Source of the DNA: Pseudomonas sp. CCC3.1 | GTDB taxonomy: Bacteria; Pseudomonadota; Gammaproteobacteria; Pseudomonadales; Pseudomonadaceae | DNA length: 64,000 nucleotides | Assembly (NCBI RefSeq): GCF_034347405.1 | Contig: NZ_CP133778.1 | Coordinates: 5,182,501-5,246,500, forward strand | Direction of reading: 5' to 3' | Shown: in pieces, positions 8,556-15,504 of the stretch | Position numbering within the stretch: the first letter of the stretch is position 1 | How the letters are laid out: every line of letters begins with the position of its first letter | Notes under the pieces: generated by a model | What the model saw: only the letters and a program-made list of their open reading frames with translations | Told to the model about the DNA's origin: nothing | The model's database searches: none | Position numbers and translations under genes: made by a program

Positions 8556-8876
8556 ATGCGTAGCCCTTTAATTGTCGCCACCCTTGGTCTGTTGCTGCTC
8601 GCCGATATGGCGCAGGCACACACCGTCGTGCAGACCAGTAACATCATCGTGCGCGCGTTTGGTCGCACCATCGACTTCACATCCGACACCACCACGTCCA
8701 TTCGTGACTCCAAAGTGGTTCGTGAAGCCCACGACGACGCAGCCACATTCGTTGCCAGCGAAGGCACTATTCGCGGTGCGCAACTGGAATCAGCCTTCAA
8801 CACCCTGCGTGACCGCGTGCCTGAAGCGCGTAACGCCAGCGACCACGACCTCGCCGAAGCTATCCTCGCTCTGTGA
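8556..8876 (+). CDS. DUF2388 exported protein, copy 3
   Basis: Protein of 106 residues with a signal peptide (MRSPLIVATLGLLLLADMAQ, cleavage near AQA-HT) and the family core SIRDSKVVREAHDDAATFVAS followed by EGTIRGAQLESAFNTLR. It starts 26 bases after copy 2 with a GGAG ribosome site. Its stop overlaps the GTG start of the DUF4105 gene (GTGA), so the two are translationally coupled. This coupling is the best clue that DUF2388 proteins work with the DUF4105 protein. Confidence 0.86.
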   Translation: MRSPLIVATLGLLLLADMAQAHTVVQTSNIIVRAFGRTIDFTSDTTTSIRDSKVVREAHDDAATFVASEGTIRGAQLESAFNTLRDRVPEARNASDHDLAEAILAL

Positions 8877-10834
8877 AACAACTGACTGGCTGGCTCGCGG
8901 CATGCGCCCTGCTGTTTATCGCTAATAGCGCGCACGCAACCCTTCATTTGCAGCTCAAGACAGATGGCCTCACACCTGCTGAGCAGCAAGCCAGCCAAGC
9001 GCTGCTCGACGAAGCCATGCAAAAGCTTCCACCACGCTTTATCGAGCAACTGGATCGCCAGATTGTGGTCGGCTGGAGCAATGACATGCCCAGCAACGCT
9101 TACGGCCAGGCGTCATTGGTGTCTGAGCTGGACTTGAATCGCAACCTGTTGGCCGGTCTGACCGATGGCTCAGCCGCGACCCAAAAGACCAACCGCCCTC
9201 ACGGCACCGTGCGTCAGGAAATGCTCGCCACCGTGCTGCACGAACTGACCCACCTCTACGACCGCGCCCGCCTCTGGCCAGCCGCAGAGCGTGCCGTCAT
9301 CCAACGCTGCACACGGCAAAACAGCAGTGCGGGGCTGATTGGCCTGCCTGACCAATGCCGCGGCCAAACCGAGCGCCGCTTCACCCTCAGCGATGACCCT
9401 CGCCTGCTTGACCTCGCGGGCTGGCAGCAATATGTGGGTCGCCGTGGTGAGCGTGAACAAGACAACCACCAGATCGTGCGCAGCCCCGATCTGTACGAAG
9501 TCAGCAACCCCAAAGAATTCGTCGCGGTCAACATGGAGTACTTCCTCCTTGACCCGGCCTACGCCTGTCGGCGCCCCGCGCTGTATCGCTACTACAAAGA
9601 GCGGTTCGGCTGGGCCCCCGCCGCCAAGGACGAATGCCCCAAAGCCTTTCCCTTTCTGAATGCCGGCAACGACTTTGGCAAACAACCGCTCGGCAGCGTC
9701 GACCCCGAGCGGGTGTACGCCGTCGACTACCTGCTGGCCGAAGCCAATCAGGAATGGGCCAGCCGTTGGGGTCACAGCATGCTGCGCCTGGTGATTTGTG
9801 CACCCGGTCGTCCTCGCGGCCCTGACTGCCGACTCGACCTGCAAGAACACTTGGTGTTGTCCTACCGGGCTTTCGTTAACGACGTACAGCTTTCAAGCTG
9901 GGACGGCCTGACGGGCGCCTACCCTTCGCGGCTGTTTGTACTGCCGCTGGCTCAAGTCATCGACGAATACACCAAAACCGAACTGCGCAGCCTCGCTTCT
10001 GTGCCGCTCAACTTGAGCCGCCCGGAAATCGAAGAAGTGGTCGAGCACGCCGCCGAGATGCATTGGAGCTACGATGGCAACTATTACTTTGTGTCCAACA
10101 ACTGCGCGGTCGAAACCCTGAAACTGCTGCGCAGCGGCAGCGACAACGCGCAGCTCAAAGGCCTGGACAGCATCGTGCCCAACGGCCTGCTTGAAGTGCT
10201 CAAGGCCCGCGGCCTGGCAGACACCCGCGTGTTGGACGATCCCCGCGAAGCCCTGCGCATGGGCTATCGCTTTGACTCCTACCGCGACCGCTATCAAGCC
10301 ATGTTCAACGTCTTGAAAACCCGCTTGCCGATCCAGCAAAAAACAGTCGAAGACTGGATGGCCCTGAATGCTGACGAGCGTCGCCCGTGGTTTGCCCAAG
10401 CCGACCTGCGTGCCAGCGCGGCCATGCTGTTACTCGAACAAGCCAGCTTCCGGCGTCAGCTGTTGTTGGCTCAGGACGAAGTGAAACAAAAGTACCTGGG
10501 CGCGCGCGGGCTCAAAGATGGCGGCATGGATAAAGCCAACAAAACCCTGCAAGAAATACTCGCCAGCAGCGGCTTCCTCAGTCGCCCGGCCGAGCTGCTT
10601 GGTAGCAGTGGCTATGGCCTGCCACAAGCCAAAGAATGGGAAATGCTCGAATCCGAAAGCAGCCAGCGCCAGAAACAACTGCTGCGCCTGACCGGTGATT
10701 TAGACAAAGAAGTGCGCAGTTTGCTGGAGCCTGCCCGAGCCGCCGAAATGGCCGCCACCGAAACCAACGTCAAACAGATCGCTGAACACCTGCGAGCGAT
10801 TCACAAAGCGGCGGGCGGGTTGCAGCTGCCGTAA
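8873..10834 (+). CDS. Exported DUF4105 (Lnb-like) protein with N-terminal HExxH site
   Basis: Large exported protein of 653 residues starting at GTG 8873. The signal peptide MKQLTGWLAACALLFIANSA is cleaved near AHA. The first 250 residues contain a zinc-protease-like HELTH motif at 123-127 with downstream acidic residues (NPKEFVAVNMEYFL). The middle (about 280-430) is the DUF4105/Lnb domain: WASRWGHSMLRL with His301, and FVSNNCAVETLKLL with Cys411, a plausible thiol-His active site. The last 200 residues are helical, probably coiled coil. DUF4105 domains have been tied to lipoprotein processing in some bacteria; that role is not shown here. Coupled to DUF2388 copy 3. Confidence 0.8.
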   Translation: MKQLTGWLAACALLFIANSAHATLHLQLKTDGLTPAEQQASQALLDEAMQKLPPRFIEQLDRQIVVGWSNDMPSNAYGQASLVSELDLNRNLLAGLTDGSAATQKTNRPHGTVRQEMLATVLHELTHLYDRARLWPAAERAVIQRCTRQNSSAGLIGLPDQCRGQTERRFTLSDDPRLLDLAGWQQYVGRRGEREQDNHQIVRSPDLYEVSNPKEFVAVNMEYFLLDPAYACRRPALYRYYKERFGWAPAAKDECPKAFPFLNAGNDFGKQPLGSVDPERVYAVDYLLAEANQEWASRWGHSMLRLVICAPGRPRGPDCRLDLQEHLVLSYRAFVNDVQLSSWDGLTGAYPSRLFVLPLAQVIDEYTKTELRSLASVPLNLSRPEIEEVVEHAAEMHWSYDGNYYFVSNNCAVETLKLLRSGSDNAQLKGLDSIVPNGLLEVLKARGLADTRVLDDPREALRMGYRFDSYRDRYQAMFNVLKTRLPIQQKTVEDWMALNADERRPWFAQADLRASAAMLLLEQASFRRQLLLAQDEVKQKYLGARGLKDGGMDKANKTLQEILASSGFLSRPAELLGSSGYGLPQAKEWEMLESESSQRQKQLLRLTGDLDKEVRSLLEPARAAEMAATETNVKQIAEHLRAIHKAAGGLQLP

Positions 10835-10845
10835 CCCACACCCAA

Positions 10846-10920
10846 CCCTGTGGGCGCCTGATGCGGTTTATCCGCTAAACCGCGTCAATACCTTCGCGGG
10901 CAAGCCCGCTTCCACAGGAT
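10846..10920. repeat. REP-type imperfect palindrome (CGGGCAAGCCCGC family)
   Basis: CCTGTGGGCGC..., GCGGTTTA/TAAACCGC and CGCGGGCAAGCCCGC...CCACAGG form a compound hairpin between two convergent genes. A second member of the family is at 24977-25064. It probably acts as a bidirectional transcript end. Confidence 0.75.
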
Positions 10921-10935
10921 CGACGCCATCACCTG

Positions 10936-11823
10936 TTAAGCGCCCGGCACAAAGTGCTTCTGCGCTGTGCCGTGGGCGATCAGCCGCGAGAGGTAATTCA
11001 TTTTCTCGGCGTCCTGGTCGACAAAGCGGAAGGTCAGTTGCAACCAGTCGCTATCAGGTTTGGGCTCGTACGCCACGATGGCATGCAAGTAGCCATTCAA
11101 ACGCGCCACCTCAGCCCGCTCACCCTGCTCAAGGTCCAATACCGCGCTGGCCAACACCTGCGGCAGCACTTCGCCACGACGCACCACCAGCAGCGCCTCC
11201 TTGAGGCTCAGCGCTTTGATCACGCAAGCCTGGATGCCCGTGGGCAAACGCAGTTGCCCTTGGCCGCGACCCGCCAGTGTCTGGGCAGCCGGTTTGGCCA
11301 CGGGCGCGGGTGTCGGTGCTGGACGCGCCACTGGCGAAGGCGCCACAACCTGCGCCTTGCCGCCCGTCAGCGCATTCAGTGAATCATTGGCCAGGGCCGT
11401 GCTGACACGCGTCGGCGCGCTGGCCATCACCGCGCCAATCAAACCCGCCTTGGTGAAAGCCTTTTTCACTTTGGTCAGCAATTGCTCATTGGTGAATGGC
11501 TTGCTGACAAAGTCCGAAACGCCCGCCTGGATCGCCTGCACCACGTTCTCTTTGTCGCCACGGCTGGTGACCATGATGAAGGGCAGCGTTTTCAGGCGGT
11601 CCTGCTCACGGCACCACGCCAGCAGCTCAAGCCCGGACATTTCCGGCATTTCCCAGTCGCACAGCACCAGATCAAATGGCTCCCGGGTCAGCAAGGCCTG
11701 GGCTTTGCGGCCGTTGACCGCGTCTTCAATCCTGATACCGGGAAAATAGTTGCGCAGGCAATTTTTCACCAGATCGCGAATAAACGACGCGTCATCCACC
11801 ACTAACACACTGACCTTGCTCAT
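10936..11823 (-). CDS. Response regulator with C-terminal PilZ-like domain
   Basis: Protein of 295 residues starting MSKVSVLVVDDASFIRDLVK. CheY-like receiver (1-125) with phospho-acceptor Asp56 in LVLCDWEMPEMSG, acidic DD at 10-11, T/S at VTSRGD and Lys in SKPFTNEQ. An Ala/Pro-rich linker (about 150-190) leads to a C-terminal about 100-residue domain (YLHAIVAYEPKPDSDWLQLTF) that resembles a degenerate PilZ fold, though the RxxxR c-di-GMP motif is not obvious. It lies beyond phoU on the same strand, separated by a terminator. I chose the internal ATG at 11823 because the receiver fold begins there and a GGAG site precedes it. Confidence 0.82.
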   Translation of the reverse strand: MSKVSVLVVDDASFIRDLVKNCLRNYFPGIRIEDAVNGRKAQALLTREPFDLVLCDWEMPEMSGLELLAWCREQDRLKTLPFIMVTSRGDKENVVQAIQAGVSDFVSKPFTNEQLLTKVKKAFTKAGLIGAVMASAPTRVSTALANDSLNALTGGKAQVVAPSPVARPAPTPAPVAKPAAQTLAGRGQGQLRLPTGIQACVIKALSLKEALLVVRRGEVLPQVLASAVLDLEQGERAEVARLNGYLHAIVAYEPKPDSDWLQLTFRFVDQDAEKMNYLSRLIAHGTAQKHFVPGA

Positions 11824-11941
11824 CGACTGCTCCTTTAAAATCCTGACACCCTGCGCCCAATGATGGCCAATTGCCAAGACCGATCAGCACCTCGCCCCCA
11901 TTACAGTTCACCAAGCGCCTTAACTATAAACGCCATAAACG

Positions 11942-11970
11942 AAAACGCCCGGCAATGAGCCGGGCGTTTT
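11942..11970 (-). terminator. Terminator of the pst-phoU operon
   Basis: Perfect 12-base stem AAAACGCCCGGC / GCCGGGCGTTTT around AATGA, 16 bases past the phoU stop, ending in T on the minus strand. It is symmetric, so it may also work on the plus strand. Confidence 0.88.
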
Positions 11971-11985
11971 ATGTCGCAGGCAGTC

Positions 11986-12738
11986 TTAGTTATCGTCCGC
12001 TGGCGACTCAACATTAGCCTTGGTGCCTTCAACTTCTTCGCGCATGCGCTTGAGGCCCATGTGCCGCACGTCTGTACCCCGCACCAGGTAAATCACCAAC
12101 TCCGAGATATTGCGCGCATGGTCGCCGATACGCTCCAGCGAACGCAGCACCCAGATGATGCTCAACACACGCGAGATCGAACGCGGGTCTTCCATCATGT
12201 AGGTGGCCAGCTCACGCAAGGCTGTCTTGTATTCGCGGTCGATGATTTTGTCGTACTGCGCGACGGACAGCGCCAGCTCAGCGTCAAAGCGGGCGAACGC
12301 GTCCAGGGCATCGCGCACCATGTTGCGCACCTGGTCGCCAATGTGGCGCACTTCTACGTAGCCGCGCGGGGCTTCACCCTCTTCACACAACTGAATCGCG
12401 CGGCGTGCGATCTTGGTCGACTCGTCGCCAATGCGTTCCAGATCAATCACCGACTTGGAGATGCTGATGATCAAACGCAGGTCAGAAGCCGCCGGTTGGC
12501 GCCGGGCCAGAATGCGCAGGCACTCCTCGTCGATGTTGCGTTCCATCTGATTGATCTGCTCATCGATCTCACGCACTTGCTGAGCCAACCCGGAGTCAGC
12601 CTCGATCAACGCAGTGACCGCGTCGTTAACCTGTTTCTCGACCAGACCGCCCATCGCCAGCAAGTGGCTGCGCACGTCTTCGAGTTCCGCGTTGAACTGA
12701 GCGGAAATGTGATGGGTGAGGCCATCCTTTGAAATCAT
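11986..12738 (-). CDS. phoU: Phosphate signalling protein PhoU
   Basis: Cytoplasmic negative regulator of the Pho response, 250 residues; it links the Pst transporter to the PhoR kinase. The two PhoU repeats are visible as paired three-helix bundles with metal-binding E/D signatures: DLERIGDESTKIARRA in repeat 1 and SLERIGDHARNISELVIYL in repeat 2. Start chosen at MISKDGLTHHIS (12738); the in-frame extension to 12762 is not family-like. Last gene of pstS-pstC-pstA-pstB-phoU. Confidence 0.97.
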   Translation of the reverse strand: MISKDGLTHHISAQFNAELEDVRSHLLAMGGLVEKQVNDAVTALIEADSGLAQQVREIDEQINQMERNIDEECLRILARRQPAASDLRLIISISKSVIDLERIGDESTKIARRAIQLCEEGEAPRGYVEVRHIGDQVRNMVRDALDAFARFDAELALSVAQYDKIIDREYKTALRELATYMMEDPRSISRVLSIIWVLRSLERIGDHARNISELVIYLVRGTDVRHMGLKRMREEVEGTKANVESPADDN

Positions 12739-12762
12739 GGTCTTGCTCCGCAAAAGCCTCAA

Positions 12763-12850
12763 GCGACAAGCTTCAAGCTACAAGTTGATTGTGTCGTTAC
12801 GCCGATCTGCTTTCTCTTGCCGCTTGAAGCTAAACGCTTGCAGCTGGCAA
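12763..12850. repeat. Degenerate AAGCTTCAAGCTACAAG repeat between pstB and phoU
   Basis: Short inverted copies GCTTCAAGC (12770-12778) and GCTTGAAGC (12822-12830), with flanking AAGCGACAAG / CTTGCCGCTT similarity. They form an imperfect stem in the pstB-phoU spacer, resembling the CAAGCT-type intergenic repeats of Pseudomonas. It may tune phoU mRNA processing. Confidence 0.5.
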
Positions 12851-13684
12851 CTAGCCATATCGCCCAGTGATGTAGTCTTCGGTCTGCTTTTTCGCCGGGT
12901 TGGTGAACAAGGTGTCGGTGTCACCGTACTCAACCATTTTGCCCATGTACATGAACGCGGTGTAGTCCGAAACCCGTGCTGCCTGCTGCATGTTGTGCGT
13001 CACGATCACGATGGTGAACTTGGACTTGAGCTCGTAGATCAGCTCTTCAACTTTCAGCGTCGAGATGGGGTCGAGTGCCGAGCACGGCTCATCGAGCAGC
13101 AACACTTCGGGTTCGACCGCGATGGTACGGGCAATCACCAAACGCTGTTGCTGACCACCGGACAAACCCAGCGCCGAGTCGTGCAGACGGTCTTTGACCT
13201 CATCCCACAGCGCCGCGCCTCTCAGTGCCCACTCAACCGCTTCGTCGAGAACACGCTTTTTGTTGATGCCCTGAATCCGCAGGCCATACACCACGTTTTC
13301 GTAGATGGTCTTGGGGAACGGGTTAGGCTTTTGAAACACCATACCCACGCGACGGCGCAACTCGGCCACGTCTTCGCCTTTGCGGTAGATGTTGTTGCCG
13401 TACAGGTTGATCTCGCCTTCTACGCGGCAACCATCAACCAGATCGTTCATGCGATTGAACGTGCGCAGCAGCGTGGACTTGCCACAGCCAGACGGGCCGA
13501 TAAACGCCGTTACCCGTTGCTTCGGGATGTTCAGGCTCACGTCGTACAGCGCTTGTTTTTCGCCGTAGTACAGGTTCAGGCCCGGCACTTCAATGGCGAC
13601 GGTTTCGTTCGCCAGGTTCAGGCTTTGTTTGCTGCGACCCAAGGCCGACATGTTGATGCCGTGGGCTGAGGAATCATGCTGCAT
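12851..13684 (-). CDS. pstB: Phosphate ABC transporter ATP-binding protein
   Basis: ATPase of the high-affinity phosphate importer, 277 residues from the start at 13684 (MQHDSSAHGINMSALG). I prefer this to the upstream ATG at 13696 because GGAG sits six bases before it. Walker A GPSGCGKST at 63-71, Q-loop MVFQKPNPFP, signature LSGGQQQRL, Walker B LLLDEPCSALDP and switch His in VTHNMQQAARV are all intact. PstB works as a dimer on PstA/PstC at the inner membrane. Confidence 0.97.
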   Translation of the reverse strand: MQHDSSAHGINMSALGRSKQSLNLANETVAIEVPGLNLYYGEKQALYDVSLNIPKQRVTAFIGPSGCGKSTLLRTFNRMNDLVDGCRVEGEINLYGNNIYRKGEDVAELRRRVGMVFQKPNPFPKTIYENVVYGLRIQGINKKRVLDEAVEWALRGAALWDEVKDRLHDSALGLSGGQQQRLVIARTIAVEPEVLLLDEPCSALDPISTLKVEELIYELKSKFTIVIVTHNMQQAARVSDYTAFMYMGKMVEYGDTDTLFTNPAKKQTEDYITGRYG

Positions 13685-13737
13685 GGGTTGCTCCATACGC
13701 TAAAAATTCGTTTCGATCACGGTGACCGAGGTTTCAT

Positions 13738-13806
13738 CTGTAGGAGCGGGCTCGCCTCGTGATCTTTTGATCTTTAAAAGATCGCGAGGCGAGCTCGCTC
13801 CTACAG
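13738..13806. repeat. REP palindrome, TAGGAGCGAGCTTGCCTCGC family, copy 1
   Basis: Near-perfect inverted repeat CTGTAGGAGCGGGCTCGCC... closing with ...GAGCTCGCTCCTACAG, centred on GATCTTTTGATCTTTAAAA. It separates pstA and pstB. Other members are at 45969, 51870, 53487 and 56097, with a short form at 41220. Confidence 0.88.
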
Positions 13807-13818
13807 GTTGTGAATCAA

Positions 13819-15489
13819 TCAGCTATCCAGCGCCTTGTACTTCTCGCGCAAGTGGTTACGTATCCACACGGCCGACAAGTTAAGGGTCGCGATCACCAGC
13901 ACCAGCAGCAGCGCGGTGGCGTACACCAGCGGGCGGGCCGCTTCAACGTTCGGGCTCTGGAAGCCAACGTCATAAATGTGGAAACCCAAGTGCATGATCT
14001 TCTGATCGAGGTGCAAGTACGGGTAGTTGCCGTCCAGCGGCAGCGAAGGCGCCAGCTTGACCACGCCCACCAACATCAGCGGCGCCACTTCACCGGCCGC
14101 ACGGGCCACCGCCAAAATCATGCCGGTCATCATGGCCGGGCTGGCCATCGGCAGTACGATCTTCCACAGCGTCTCGGCTTTGGTCGCGCCCAGCGCCAGC
14201 GAGCCCTCACGCAGGGTGCGCGGGATGCGCGCCAGCCCTTCTTCCGTGGCCACAATCACCACCGGCACGGCCAACAGCGCCAAGGTCAGCGAGGCCCACA
14301 ACAGGCCCGGCGTACCAAAGGTCGGCGCTGGCAAGGCTTCGGCGAAGAACAGTCGGTCAACCGAGCCGCCCAGCACGTAAACAAAAAAGCCCAGACCAAA
14401 CACCCCGTAAACAATCGCCGGGACGCCAGCAAGGTTGTTGACCGCGATGCGGATCACCCGGGTCAACGTGTTCTGTTTGGCGTATTCACGCAGGTACACC
14501 GCCGCGAGCACGCCGAATGGGGTCACGATCACGGCCATGATCAAGGTCATCATCACAGTGCCGAAAATCGCCGGGAAGATTCCGCCCTCCGTGTTGGCTT
14601 CACGTGGGTCCTGGCTCAGGAACTCCCAAATGTTACTGAAATACATCGCCAGCTTCTGCCAGCTGTTCATGGCGTTCGGCTGGTAAGCCTTGACCACTTT
14701 GCCAATGTTGATTTCCAGCTCTTTGCCGTTGGCATCACGGGCAGTGAGGCTGTCGCGGTTGAACTCGGTGTGCAAGTCGCTCAAGCGCTCCTCAATGGCT
14801 TTATAACGCGCATTCAGCTCGGCACGGCCAGCGTCCATATCGGCTTGCGCGGCAGCGTCCAGATTGCCGGCCAACTCCAGCTTGCGGCCATGCAGACGAA
14901 TACGTTCCAGTCCGGCGTTGATGGCGCCAATGTCTTTCTTTTCCAGTTGGCTGAGCTGCGATGCCAGGTCATTAACGCGTTTGACTCGGGCTTGCAGCTC
15001 TGGCCATGCCGCAGCGCCTTCTGCCACCACCTTACCGTTTTCTTTCACATTGACCAGGTAGCCGTAGAAGTTGCCCCACTCGCGGCGCTCAATGGCCATC
15101 AGCTCTGGCGGCGTGCTCTCACCGGTCAACCACTCACCCACCACCCAGGTAAAGTCGTTACCGTTCAGGTCACGGTTACCCACCTTGATCAGCTCGCGCG
15201 TCATGAACTCAGGGCCTTGCGCCGGGACTGGCAAGCCCGCACTTTTCAGGCGCTCACGCGGGACCTCTTCTTTTTGCACCACTTCGCCGATCACCAAGTG
15301 ATTGGCATCACCCGGCACGTCGTAGTGCGCGTGAATCAGGTCGGCGGGCCAAAAGTGCCCGAGGCCGCGCACGGCAATCACCGACAGCAAGCCGATGGTC
15401 ATGATAACGGCGATGGAAACGGCACCACCGCTGATCCAGACGCCGGGGGCGCCGCTCTTGAACCAGCCTTTGAGGGAGTTCTGTTTCAC
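13819..15489 (-). CDS. pstA: Phosphate ABC transporter permease PstA (extended form)
   Basis: Inner-membrane permease of 556 residues, nearly twice E. coli PstA (about 296). GTG start with GGAAGG upstream. After an N-terminal helix (VSIAVIMTIGLLSVIAVRGL) come about 230 mostly polar, helix-rich periplasmic residues with a coiled-coil look (ELQARVKRVNDLASQLSQLE). The usual six-helix ABC permease core follows, with the EAA-like loop TLREGSLALGATKAETLWKIVLP. The extended form is seen in other Pseudomonas. Between pstC and pstB in the operon. Confidence 0.94.
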   Translation of the reverse strand: MKQNSLKGWFKSGAPGVWISGGAVSIAVIMTIGLLSVIAVRGLGHFWPADLIHAHYDVPGDANHLVIGEVVQKEEVPRERLKSAGLPVPAQGPEFMTRELIKVGNRDLNGNDFTWVVGEWLTGESTPPELMAIERREWGNFYGYLVNVKENGKVVAEGAAAWPELQARVKRVNDLASQLSQLEKKDIGAINAGLERIRLHGRKLELAGNLDAAAQADMDAGRAELNARYKAIEERLSDLHTEFNRDSLTARDANGKELEINIGKVVKAYQPNAMNSWQKLAMYFSNIWEFLSQDPREANTEGGIFPAIFGTVMMTLIMAVIVTPFGVLAAVYLREYAKQNTLTRVIRIAVNNLAGVPAIVYGVFGLGFFVYVLGGSVDRLFFAEALPAPTFGTPGLLWASLTLALLAVPVVIVATEEGLARIPRTLREGSLALGATKAETLWKIVLPMASPAMMTGMILAVARAAGEVAPLMLVGVVKLAPSLPLDGNYPYLHLDQKIMHLGFHIYDVGFQSPNVEAARPLVYATALLLVLVIATLNLSAVWIRNHLREKYKALDS

Positions 15490-15504
15490 AGACTTCTACC
15501 TTCC

